64,000 nucleotides of DNA, from positions 44,831,832 through 44,895,831 of the forward strand of contig NC_063172.1 in assembly GCF_023159225.1 (NCBI RefSeq), given 5' to 3'. Each line of letters starts with the position of its first letter. The stretch's first letter is position 1. Below are positions 7,501-14,988 of this stretch, one piece after another. Position numbers and translations under genes: made by a program. The notes under the pieces were generated by a model. That model saw only the letters and a program-made list of their open reading frames with translations. It made no database searches and had not been told where the DNA came from. This DNA is from Perognathus longimembris pacificus. Taxonomy: Eukaryota; Chordata; Mammalia; Rodentia; Heteromyidae.

Positions 7501-10429
7501 ACCTGTGCATGGGAATACTCAGTGCAGCACCCGGGAGTACTCGGTCCAGCACCGGTGGGGTGTATTCAGTCCAGCATGGGTTGGGAGGGGGTGGGGTTCT
7601 GGATTGGTGTGGGATGGGAGTACTCAGTCAAGCACCGGGGAGGGATGGGAGTACTCAGTCCAGCACCAGGGAGTACTGGTTGTAGCACCCGGGACTACTC
7701 GGTCCAGTATTGGTTGGGAAAGGTGGGTTTCAGGATTAGTTTGAAATGGGAGTACTCAGCCCAGCACCGGGGAGTACTCGGCACAGCACCCTGGAGTACT
7801 AAGCACAGCACCCAGAAGTACACGGTCCAGCACCCTAAACTCAGTCAGTGCTGACTGAGGCCTGTGCTCTGTTCTTCTAGCACGGCGCCCAGCTGGTCTC
7901 CCAGGACTCCCTGGTGAGTGCTCCTCTCCCCATTCCCACTGTGCCCAGGGGCCTGGACCTCGTGACCCCGTCCAGATCCACCACGTGTCTCAGTTTACCC
8001 CTGCCCCTTAGTGTGTCTCCGCCCAGACTGAGGTCTCGGGAGGCTCAGGCAACTCCTGTGCCCTGCCAGACCTCTAACCCAGGCCTCGCCGGGCCCTGCG
8101 CATCCGGGACGGGGACGCCCGCACCCTGACCTGGGGCTCCTGGAGCGACACAGTGGAGTTTGGTGAGCCAAGAGCGGTTTCCAGTGTCCCCACGACCACC
8201 CAAGGGCGGTTTCCAGTGTCCCCAGGGTGGTTTCAAGTGTCCCCTGGGGGAGAGAGTTTGTGGGGGACAGTTTGAAGCATCCCCAAGGCAACCATGGTTG
8301 TTTGGGTTGATGGAGGGCGGTGTCGTGTCCCAAGGGTGGTTTCAAGTGTCCCCAGGGGGAGGGGGTCTGAATGGGGGGCAGTTTAAACTGTCCCCAGGGG
8401 GGTTTCAAGTGTCCCCAGGGGTAGAGTTTCTGGGTGGGGGGAAGTTTCAAGTGTCCCCAGAACCATTTTGGGCCTGTGGGTGGATGGAGGGCGGTTTCAA
8501 GTGCCCCCAGGGGAAGGGGTCTGGGGCGGTTGGTTGCAAGTGTCTCCAGGGTCGGGGAGTCTGTTGGGGTGGTTTCAAGTGGCCCCAGGGTGGTTTCAAG
8601 TGTCCCAAGGGTGGTTTCTAGTGGCCTAATAGGGAGGGGCTCTTGGGGGGGCGGTTTTAAGTGTCTCCAGGACCATCTTTGGCCTGTGGGTGGATGGAGG
8701 GCAGTTTCAAATGTCCCCGGGTTGGGGTGGTTCTGTAGGGGGCGGTTTTAATCATCCCCAAGGCAACCCTGGGCCTGTGGGTGGATGGAGAGTGGTTTCA
8801 AGTGTCCCCAGTGGGGTTTCAAGTGTCCCCACAGGAGGGGCTCTTGTGTGTGGGGGGCCGGTTTCAAGTGCTTCCAGGACCACCTTGAGCCTGTGGGTGG
8901 ATGGAGGGCGGTTTGAAGTGTCCCCAAGGGGACGGGGTCTGGGTGAGGGTCGGTTTCAAGTGTCCCAGGGTGGGGGGAGTTCTTTAGGGGGCGGTTTCCA
9001 GTGTCCCCACGACCACCTTGGGCCTGTGGGTGGATATTGGGCAATTTCGAGTGCCCCTACGGCAGTTTCAAGTGTCCCCGGGGAAATGGGGATCTGGGTG
9101 GGGGGGCGGTTTCAAGTGACTCCAAGACCATTCTGGGCCTGTGGGTGGATGCGTGGCGATTTCAGATTTCCTCAGAGACCTCATATGGGGGGGAGCCTTT
9201 GCGGGTGGGGTCATGTGGGGAGGGGTGGGGCAGGGAGCTGAGGGTCACGTGGCCCTCCCTCCCCACTCCATGTGACCCCTCCCCCTCCCCCCATGCTGCA
9301 CCTGCTGCTTCGGCGGCACTGGGGTCACTGGGCCTGGGCTGGGGCTGTTGGAGGTGAGCGGGGATCCGAACCCGGGGCCCCCAGGATGGGGGAGACGCAA
9401 GGCATTGTGGGCCGCGCCGGAGGCCGGGATTCGAACCCACATCCACCCGTCCGTCCATCCGCCCCACAGGCTCCTGAGCGCCCGTGTTCCCCGTGTCAGC
9501 GACAAGGTGACTGGCGGCCCAGACCAGGTGAGGACGGATGGACGGACAGAGGGAGGGTCAGAGGGACACGGGGGGGGGCTGGGGGGTGGGGGGTGACGGA
9601 CAGTCGGCGACAGGAATCGAGACATTGACAGACATGAAGACAGAAGAACGGATGGACAGACAGACAGGGCGACAGGGAGATGAGCGGACAGATGAGCAGA
9701 CAGACAGACAGACTGGGAGACAGATGGACAGACCTGGAGACAGACAGACAGGCATGGACAAGAGACAGGCAGATAGACAGATGGACAGACAGACATGGAG
9801 ACAGACAGACAGGGAGACGGACAGACACACAGCAGACAGATGGACGGACAGACGGACAGACAGGGAGACAGATGAGCAGGACAGACTGACAGGCGGATAG
9901 GTAGACAGACCGACAGAACTGGAGACAGACAGATGACAAACAGACATGGATGGACGGACAGATGGACATCATGGAGACAGACAGACAAGAGAGGGAGACA
10001 GACAGACAGATGAGCAGACAGTCAGACACACAGGGAGACAGACAGTCACGGACAGATGGACCTGGAGACAGATGGGCAAACAGAATGAGCAGATGGTCAG
10101 ACAGACAGATGGAGAAACAGGGAGACAGACAGACGGACGGATGGACGGACAGATGGACAGATGAGCAGACGGACAGAGAGCCCTGGAGACAGACAGACAG
10201 ATGGACAAACGGATGGAAGGACAGACACACAGGGAGACAGATGGACAAACAGATGGATGGACGGACACACAGACGGACAGACAGCCACGCACCTCCCCCC
10301 ATCCTCCGCTGGGAGGAGGAGGAGAAGGAGGAGGAGGAGGAGGAGGAGGAGGAGGAGGAGGAGGAGGAGGAGGAGGAGGAGGCGGAGCAATGGCCCATGG
10401 AGGAGCTGAGCCTGCAGCCTGGGCCCTGA
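4576..10429 (+). CDS. CSF2RA: CSF2RA: GM-CSF receptor alpha chain, possibly decayed
   Basis: Eleven consecutive exon segments encode a type I cytokine receptor that aligns along its length with mammalian GM-CSF receptor alpha: signal peptide, Ig-like domain, two fibronectin-like cytokine-receptor domains with a WSXWS-type box, a transmembrane helix and a short acidic tail. The family protein binds GM-CSF at the surface of myeloid cells and signals with the common beta chain. Proposed exons: ?-4585, 5246-5353, 5475-5692, 5896-6019, 6263-6368, 6713-6885, 7381-7504, 7881-7913, 8083-8162, 9176-9353, 9470-9527, about 10241/10285-10429. Splice phases chain correctly from the second exon to 9527. 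Introns are short and filled by minisatellites. Oddities: TGA at 5612-5614 where relatives have the Trp of a W-D-C motif, a 23-bp duplication at the 6.7-kb acceptor, and a Glu-repeat tail. It is either a fast-evolving gene with an assembly error or a recent pseudogene. IL3RA and CRLF2 were considered but match less well. Confidence 0.85.
4655..5233. repeat. CCAC/CCAT tetranucleotide array in first intron
   Basis: Nearly 580 bp of CCAC, CCAT and occasional CGAT/CCCT tetramers, C-rich on this strand. It lies inside the proposed first CSF2RA intron and ends about 10 bp before the polypyrimidine tract and CACAG acceptor of the signal-peptide exon. The His/Pro/Thr reading frames across it are artefacts. 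Confidence 0.95.
5246..5353 (+). CDS. CSF2RA: CSF2RA signal-peptide exon
   Basis: The acceptor is ctctctccacag and the donor gtaact after 5353. The exon encodes a strongly hydrophobic run ([12 protein letters not shown]) ending in M-A-E-A-H-P, matching the Leu-rich leader and following P-E of GM-CSF receptor alpha. It ends in phase 1. No ATG lies upstream in frame within the exon; the start codon may be split by the preceding intron. Confidence 0.75.
5475..5692 (+). CDS. CSF2RA: CSF2RA exon, first half of N-terminal Ig-like domain, with in-frame TGA
   Basis: Phase 1 in, phase 0 out. The C-terminal half aligns with the family: [11 protein letters not shown] then L-S-stop-R-C, then a second Cys context A-R-C and a basic/hydrophobic tail. 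The stop TGA at 5612-5614 replaces the Trp that precedes a Cys in relatives, a single-base change from TGG. No alternative splice removes it without losing the conserved core. The donor is GTCAGT, weaker than the GTGAG donors used by most other exons. Confidence 0.75.
5896..6019 (+). CDS. CSF2RA: CSF2RA exon, second half of N-terminal Ig-like domain
   Basis: Acceptor CTCCAAG, donor GTGAGG. Phase 0 in, phase 1 out. It contains Q-C-S-C-D-F and G-V-E-F-E-V-R-L, matching the paired Cys and following beta strand of the family's N-terminal domain, and ends F-T-N-P-G. The frame is fully open. Confidence 0.85.
6053..6212. repeat. About 25-bp minisatellite (GGGTCAGGGGTCATGGGGTTGAA)
   Basis: At least six units of GGGTCAGG/GGTCATGGGTTGAAG variants in tandem inside the intron after the 6019 donor. 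Confidence 0.85.
6263..6368 (+). CDS. CSF2RA: CSF2RA exon, first half of cytokine-receptor domain 1
   Basis: Acceptor TTCCCCAG, donor GTGGGG. Phase 1 in, phase 2 out. Encodes [19 protein letters not shown], the hallmark C-X9-C-X-W pattern of class I cytokine receptors, and then T-Q-Y-S-F-R-I-W. It is the clearest single match to GM-CSF receptor alpha in the window. Confidence 0.92.
6380..6680. repeat. About 30-bp minisatellite (CATTGTCAGTTTCTAATGCCCCC)
   Basis: About nine units of CCATTGTCRGTTTCTAAYGCC with variable C-tracts fill the intron between 6368 and the next exon. No other feature is seen in the intron. Confidence 0.9.
6713..6885 (+). CDS. CSF2RA: CSF2RA exon, second half of cytokine-receptor domain 1
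   Basis: In the correct phase (2 in, 1 out) the exon reads Y-H-E-C-Q-A-D-M through [10 protein letters not shown] to [13 protein letters not shown], matching the family. A 23-bp tandem duplication (6691-6713 and 6714-6736) lies across the acceptor. The ancestral-looking acceptor CTCCCTAG (to 6689) now leads to a TGA in the first copy, whereas an AG inside the first copy (6711-6712) gives an open frame with the correct phase. Confidence 0.82.
6891..7365. repeat. GTTTCAAGTRTCCCC minisatellite, array 1
   Basis: About 30-40-bp units each contain GGYGGTTTCAAGTRTCCCC followed by AAGACCACCGAGGG or similar. They fill the intron between 6885 and 7381. The same core recurs in the intron after 8162. 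Confidence 0.92.
7381..7504 (+). CDS. CSF2RA: CSF2RA exon, first half of cytokine-receptor domain 2
   Basis: Acceptor CAGTTTCCAG, phase 1 in. It begins by completing a Glu codon to give [13 protein letters not shown], then V-C-W-A-P-H-R-T-W and H-N-F-Q-Y-Q-L-D, which match the family closely. The donor used (GTGCAT at 7505) is weak; it preserves phase 2 into the next exons but should be treated as provisional. Confidence 0.87.
7505..7850. repeat. GTACTCAGTCCAGCACC minisatellite
   Basis: About twelve irregular units of GTACTCRGTCCAGCACCSGG, with two insertions of a diverged GGTTGGGA... spacer (about 7,570-7,615 and 7,710-7,750). The array starts at the proposed donor and fills most of the intron. 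Confidence 0.88.
7881..7913 (+). CDS. CSF2RA: CSF2RA small exon (33 bp)
   Basis: A strong acceptor (ctctgttcttctag) and a consensus donor (GTGAGT) flank 33 bp, a multiple of three that keeps phase 2. It would correspond to the poorly conserved strand-loop between the Q-Y-Q-L-D segment and the WSXWS strand, and is shorter than in relatives. The call rests on splice signals and phase rather than sequence similarity. Confidence 0.55.
8083..8162 (+). CDS. CSF2RA: CSF2RA exon with WSXWS-type box
   Basis: Acceptor CTAACCCAG, donor GTGAGC. Phase 2 in, phase 1 out. Encodes [15 protein letters not shown] followed by [10 protein letters not shown]. The box is WGSWS instead of WSSWS; the two Trp and the second Ser are kept. 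The pattern R-X-R-X8-WSXWS is the folding signature of class I cytokine receptors. Confidence 0.92.
8163..9165. repeat. GTTTCAAGTGTCCCC minisatellite, array 2
   Basis: About thirty units of GGYGGTTTCAAGTGTCCCCAGG with longer inserted spacers such as GGGCCTGTGGGTGGATGGAGG. It shares its core with the array at 6891-7365 in a different intron of the same gene, in the same orientation. Confidence 0.93.
9176..9353 (+). CDS. CSF2RA: CSF2RA transmembrane exon
   Basis: The 3' part encodes a moderately hydrophobic helix ([19 protein letters not shown]) followed by R at the intron junction, in the position of the receptor's transmembrane segment; donor GTGAGC after 9353. The only upstream acceptor with correct phase that I find is TTTCCTCAG ending at 9175, giving a fully open but unusually long exon with a low-complexity Gly/Pro-rich stalk. 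The start is therefore uncertain. Confidence 0.55.
9470..9527 (+). CDS. CSF2RA: CSF2RA juxtamembrane cytoplasmic exon
   Basis: Acceptor CGCCCCACAG, donor GTGAGG. It completes an Arg codon and reads [19 protein letters not shown], which fits the membrane-proximal Pro-containing (Box1-like) segment of the alpha chain. It ends in phase 0. Confidence 0.78.
9530..10284. repeat. GACA tetranucleotide array (reverse complement of the CTGT family)
   Basis: About 750 bp of GACA/GATG/GGGA tetramers, the reverse complement of the CTGT arrays at 1-437 and 3930-4090. It occupies the last CSF2RA intron and runs up to the terminal exon, leaving no clear polypyrimidine tract before it. Confidence 0.93.
10285..10429 (+). 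CDS. CSF2RA: CSF2RA terminal exon with poly-Glu expansion
   Basis: Reads [10 protein letters not shown], then a run of about twenty Glu encoded by pure GAG, then [15 protein letters not shown] and TGA at 10427-10429. The I-X-W-E-E start and the E-E-X-L end match the acidic tail of GM-CSF receptor alpha. The exact acceptor is unclear: the AG at 10283-10284 is out of phase with the preceding exon, while an AG at 10239-10240 inside the GACA array is in phase. Confidence 0.75.
10311..10384 (+). repeat. GAG trinucleotide repeat inside the terminal exon
   Basis: About 24 GAG codons with one AAG interruption near the start and one GCG at the end. It is in frame and codes Glu within the receptor's cytoplasmic tail. 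Confidence 0.92.
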
Positions 10430-10474
10430 CCATGGCAGCCGCCGGGATCACCACAGCCCCCACCCCCCCGCAGG

Positions 10475-10985
10475 CATGCATGTACCCAGGGTGCTGGGTG
10501 CGCAGTCCTCCTGCATGGGTGCTGGGTGCTCAGTCCTCCCCCGGCGTCTCCACACAAGGTGCTGAGTGCTCAGTCCTGTGGTAGTGCTGCGTGCTCAGTC
10601 CTCCCCTGGTGCCTCCATACGGGGTGCTGGGTGCTCAGTCCCCTGTATTTGTGCTGGGCACTCAGTCCTCCTGTGTGGGTGCTGGGTGCTCAGTCCTCCC
10701 CCAGTGTCTGAATATGAGGTGCTGGGTGCTCAGTCCTCCCATACCTCCACACAAAGTGCTGGGTGCTCAGTCTTCTCATGTGGGTGCTGGACACTTAGTC
10801 CTGTGTCCCACACGAGGGGCTGGGAGCTCAGTCCTCCTCCCGTGAATCCACAGGAGGTGCTGGGCACTCAGTTCTCCTCCCGTGCCTCCACACGAGGTGC
10901 TGGGTGCTCAGTCCTCCTGTGTGGGTGCTAGGCACTCAGGCCTCCTCCCGTACCTCCGTGAGGGGTGCTGGGTACTTGGTCGCTC
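10475..10985. repeat. GGTGCTGGGTGCTCAGTCCTCC minisatellite
   Basis: About sixteen units built on GTGCTGGGTGCTCAGTCCTC with variable CCTCCACACRRG spacers, directly downstream of the CSF2RA stop codon. No polyadenylation signal is obvious between the stop at 10429 and the array. Confidence 0.92.
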
Positions 10986-11039
10986 TCGGGGGCTGCAGGG
11001 CCCATCTCGCTGTCGCTCCGGCTGCCCATATGGGAAGGG

Positions 11040-12030
11040 AGAGACGGACAGATGGGTGGACACAGAGACAGGGAGGGAGACAGACAGGAACAGGCACTGA
11101 CACAGACAGACAAACAGACGGGGTGACACAGACTGAGACAGACAGACAGACGGACGGTTAGACCGGGAGACAGACAGTCAGGCTGCTAGAGAGACACAGA
11201 TGGATGGACAGGGAGACGGACAGATGGACAGAGAGACGGAGACAGACGGATGGACGGACAGTTGGAGAGACGGAAAGACAGACAGGGAGATGGACAGATG
11301 GACAGACAGACAAACAGACACAGATGGACGGATGGACAGGGAGACTGACAGATGGACAGACAGATGGACAAACAAATGGACGGACGGAAAGAGAGACACA
11401 GTCGGACGAACTGGGAGGACAGATAGACAAGTAGGTAGACAGGGAGACAGACAGATGGACAGACAGACGGACAGACAGACAGATGGACAGACAAGGAGAC
11501 AGACAGCAAACTGATGGACAGACGGACAGACAGGCAATGAGACAGACAGACACAGATAGACAGACAGACGGCAGACAGACGGATGGACAGATGGACAGAC
11601 GGACAGACGGATGAACAGGGAGATAGAGAGACAGACAGATGGATGGACTGACAGATGGAGACAGACAGACGGATGGACAGACGGACTGACAGACGGACAG
11701 ACGGAAGGACAGATGGAAGGACAGGGAGACAGATGGACAGACTGATGGACAGACAGACAGATAGACAGACAGACATACAGGGAGAGACACGGACAGACAG
11801 GTGGGCAGACGGACAGACAGACAAGGAGATGGACAGGGAGACAGACGGATGGACGGACAGACAAGGATCAATGAACGTAGACAGATGGACAGACGCACAG
11901 AGCGACAGGCGCACAGGGTCCCAGGCCTGGGGACAGACAGACGGCCGGCTGGACAGGCAGGGAAACCAAGGCAGACAGACAGACGGGTGGACAAAGGGAC
12001 AACTGAGAGAGGGAACGACAGACGGACGCA
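11040..12030. repeat. GACA tetranucleotide array, second block
   Basis: Almost 1 kb of GACA/GATG/GGGA/GACG tetramers in the same orientation as the intronic array at 9530-10284. Confidence 0.95.
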
Positions 12031-12099
12031 CGGACAGGCAAGGGGCCTAGGGGAGGAGAGGGAGGAGGGGGACCAGGGCTCGAATCCTGGCCTGGCACC

Positions 12100-13030
12100 C
12101 AGCCACCCGGCACCCAGCTACACAGCACCCAGTACCCAGGTACTCAGCACCCAGCACCCAGCTACTCAGCACCCAGCACCCAGCCACCCAGGTCCTCAGC
12201 CCTCAGCACCCAGGTACTCAGCACCCCAACCCCCAGTACCCAGCCAGCACCCACCTACTCAGCAACCAGTACTGAGCAGCCAGGTGCTCAACCCTCAGTG
12301 CCCTCAGCACCCAGCGAACCAGTACCCAGCACCCAGCCACCCACCCAGCTACCCAGCCACCCAGTACCCAGCCACCCAGCACCTAACCACCCAGCACCCA
12401 GTTCCAACAACCAGCCAATCAGCATCCAGTACCCAGTGACTAAGCACCCAGCCACCCAGCACCCAGTACCTAGTACCCAGCCACTCACCATCCAGTACCC
12501 AGATACTCAGCACCCAGCCACCAGCTACCCAGCAACTAATCCAGCACCTAGTACCCAGCCACCCAGCACCCAGCACCCAGGACACAACCACTCAGCACCC
12601 ATCATCCAGTACCCAGCACCCAGCCAACCAGCCCCCAGCACCCAGCAGCTCAGCACCAAGACACCCAGCACCCAGTACCCAGCACCCAGCTACCCAGCAC
12701 CCAGCACCCAGTACCCAGAACCCAGCCACCTAGCTAGCCAGCACCCAGTACCCAGCTGCTGAGCACCCAGTTCCCAGCACCCAGCTACTCAGAACCCAGG
12801 TACCTAGTACCTAGCACCCAGCACCCATCTACCCAGTACCCAGAACCCAGCTACTCAGACCACAGTACCCAGCTACTCAACACCCAGCTACCAAGCACCC
12901 AGTCACCCAGCACCCAACCTCCCAGCACCCAGTACCTAGCACCCAGCCACCCAATAACCAGCCCATAGCCACCCAGCACCCAGTACCCAGCACCCAGCTA
13001 CCTAGTACCTAGCACTCAGCACCCAGCACC
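12100..13030. repeat. CAGCACCCAGYACCCAGCTAC minisatellite
   Basis: Over 900 bp of CAGCACCCAG / TACCCAG / CTACTCAG / CCACCCAG pieces with short periods of 7-10 bp combined into irregular longer units. The core is the reverse complement of the CTGGGTGCTG core at 10475-10985. It ends at the composition boundary of the window. Confidence 0.94.
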
Positions 13031-13206
13031 CCCAGCTTGCACATTGCACACCTGTGTATCACTTTACCCTGTTTTGTCTCCACTGCCTCCGCACCACCCG
13101 GCCCCCCATCCATCCCCTGTCCTGCCCTGGCCTGAGGCTTCCTGTGCCCCAAGCACAAACAACAGGAAACTGCCAGGGCAGGGCGGGGCTGGCCAAGGAA
13201 AGCTAC
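13031..13206. other. Transition from GC-rich repeat block to AT-rich DNA
   Basis: Single-copy-looking sequence with C-rich pieces up to about 13,200. To the left almost everything is tandem repeat; to the right base composition falls and interspersed repeats dominate. No gene is recognised here. Confidence 0.6.
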
Positions 13207-13480
13207 GGCTTATCATTTCAACATCACATCTGAGTAGGTCATTAAGGATGGGTAGCCATTTGACAGGCAGACACAAATGTGGAAGATTCCAGGAAGAAGA
13301 GACAGAGACAGAAAAGCAGGAAGAGAACAAGTCTCTAGAAACCAGGAATTCCTGCTGCTGAATGCCATAAGCATTGGGAAAATTAAAAGGAGGCTGGGGT
13401 CAATTTGGGATCCTTCCATAAGGCAGTGGAGAAGAGGTATTTAAGCATAAGATCTACATTTTAGAAGTGTCCCAACGTGC

Positions 13481-13690
13481 AGGGTGCTGGTGGCTCATGC
13501 CTGTCTGTCATCCTAGCTACTCAGAAGGCTGAGCTTTGAGGATCATGGTTTAATGCCAGTGAGGACAAGAATGTCTGTTAAAGAGTCTCATCTCCAATTA
13601 ACTACAAAAAAAAAACACAATAAACAAAAACCTGGAAGTGGCACTGTGGCTCAAAGAGACAGAGGACTAGCTTTGAAAATAAAGGAAGAA
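13481..13690 (+). mobile_element. 7SL/ID composite SINE (geomyoid type)
   Basis: Begins with the B1/Alu-like 'ggtgctggtggctcatgcc' and 'cctagctactcag' motifs and continues into an ID-type right half (ctggaagtggcactgtggctca). Non-autonomous, dependent on L1. Confidence 0.75.
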
Positions 13691-13891
13691 GTGCTGGGAA
13701 TATGGCCTAGTGGTAGAGTGCTTGCCTTGTATACATGAAGCCATGGGTTCAATTCCTCAGCACCACATATAGCAAAAAGCAAGAAGTGGAGCAGTGGCTC
13801 AAGTGGTAGTGTTCTAGCCTTGAGCAAAACAAAACAACAACAAAAAAAAACTCAGGGACAGTGCTCAGGACCTGAGTCCAGGAATGGCAAA
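13691..13891 (+). mobile_element. ID-like dimeric SINE
   Basis: tRNA-like head with A box (tggcctagtgg) and B box (ggttcaattcc), then the right half 'agaagtggagcagtggctca', ending in a purine-rich tail that passes into the GGAA microsatellite. Confidence 0.85.
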
Positions 13892-14009
13892 GAAGGAAGA
13901 AAGAAAGGAAGGAAGGAAGGAAAGAAAGAAGGAAGGAAGGAAGGAAGGAAGAAAGGAAGGAAGGAAGGAAGGAAGGAAGGAAGGAAGGAAGGAAGGAAGG
14001 AAGGAAGGA
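13892..14009. repeat. (GGAA)n microsatellite
   Basis: About 118 bp of GGAA with a few GAAA interruptions, evidently grown from the SINE tail. It directly abuts retroviral gag sequence at 14010. Confidence 0.95.
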
Positions 14010-14016
14010 ATTGCAG

Positions 14017-14191
14017 ATCTACTTTAAATATCTCTGGCCACCCGATTTGGGGAAACTGGCAGAGGGGCCAGCCCCTGGCCCCACGAAAAAAATTTGGGGC
14101 GGCTTCTTCCTTCCCCCATCCTCAAGCCTATTCTCCGGAAACCCGCAACAACAATCAGTTTCCAGTCTCTGAGCAATGCCAGGGAGTGTAG
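14017..14191 (+). pseudogene. ERV gag C-terminal remnant
   Basis: A frame reading G-N-W-Q-R-G-Q-P-L-A-P resembles the linker after the zinc knuckles at the end of class II gag. The knuckles themselves are not present; the break is at the microsatellite. Confidence 0.6.
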
Positions 14192-14502
14192 GACTGGATG
14201 TCTGTTCCTTCGCCTCCACAGTACTGACTCTGGAAATGGGAGTCCAGGCCCTCCCTACAGGAGTCATTGGCCCTCTTCTCAGGGAATCTGTTGGCTTACT
14301 GTTAAGCTGCAGCAGCTCTGCACTGATGGGCCTACATATTATTCCAGGAGTGATAGATCAGGACTATACTGGAGAAATAAAAATCATGGCTTCAGTGCCT
14401 GCTAATGTTATCTCTATCCCTGCAGGACAAAGAATTGCTCAGCTCATCCTTGTTCCTTTCATTTCAGTCGGTGCCTCAGCCACTACAAACCCTAGAGGAT
14501 AA
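14176..14502 (+). pseudogene. ERV dUTPase domain
   Basis: A 108-residue open frame with trimeric dUTPase motifs: G-S-V-G-L-D-V-C near the start (motif 1), P-G-V-I-D-Q-D-Y-T-G-E-I (motif 3) and G-Q-R-I-A-Q-L-I-L-V-P (motif 4). In the family it hydrolyses dUTP to limit uracil in viral cDNA. The domain is the most intact part of this provirus, but it lacks a start and its gag-pro context. Confidence 0.85.
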
Positions 14503-14539
14503 AGGAGTTTTGGGTCTTTAGACATATTTTGGGTTCAAA

Positions 14540-14850
14540 ACATAAAATGGGAACGGTCCGAGCTTACAATTTATATACAAGAAAAGCCCTTCCGAGGTCT
14601 GTTAGATACAGGAGCAGATGTGTCTGTGATAGCCAAGAGACATTGGCCTCCCCACTGACCCCTTACTGCATCTCTCACATCCTTATGGGGGATTGGCCAT
14701 GCCACAGATCCCCAACAAAGAAGTGCCATCCTTAACTGGAGAGACAGTGAGGGCCATTCTGGGACTTTTCCACCTTATGTATTGGATCATTTGGCCATAA
14801 ATTTGTGGGGGAGGGATATTATGGAAAAAAATGGGAGTTTATTTGCTTAG
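14540..14850 (+). pseudogene. ERV aspartic protease remnant
   Basis: L-L-D-T-G-A-D-V-S-V-I at about 14599-14631 is the retropepsin active site (DTGA at 14605-14616). A stop follows at about 14656 in the H-W-P-P context, and further sequence including W-G-R-D-I-M before 14830 matches the C-terminal protease strand after the lesion. Confidence 0.82.
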
Positions 14851-14988
14851 CACTAGTGATGCAATAACTCGACAACTCTTAAGTCAAGGGCTACTGCTTT
14901 CAGGAGGATTGGGAATTCATCAATAACGAATTTGAGAACCCATTCAATCCCAGCCCCTACCTCATAGACGAGGGCTGGGATATTTTTA

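Larger units (their letters stand above)
13207..14009. repeat. Duplicated segment, copy A (partner at 36121-37047)
   Basis: Starting at GGCTTATCATTT this segment is nearly identical to 36121-37047: about 270 bp of non-SINE sequence, a 7SL/ID-type SINE, an ID-like SINE and a (GGAA)n tract, in the same order. The partner carries one extra SINE. It is either a segmental duplication or two copies of one composite interspersed repeat. Confidence 0.85.

Noticed and set aside
8163..9165. Regularly spaced repeats reminiscent of a CRISPR array
   Set aside because: Units vary in length and sequence, spacers are themselves repetitive, no cas genes, and the context is a mammalian intron. The same reasoning excludes 56,031-56,790.
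10161..10409. Frame ending in a poly-Arg run
   Set aside because: Wrong frame of the GAG repeat; the Glu frame is the one flanked by receptor-like sequence and a matching stop.
4576..10429. Alternative assignment to IL3RA or CRLF2, neighbours of CSF2RA in other mammals
   Set aside because: The exons at 6263, 6713, 7381 and 8083 and the I-X-W-E-E tail match the GM-CSF receptor alpha chain in order and spacing.
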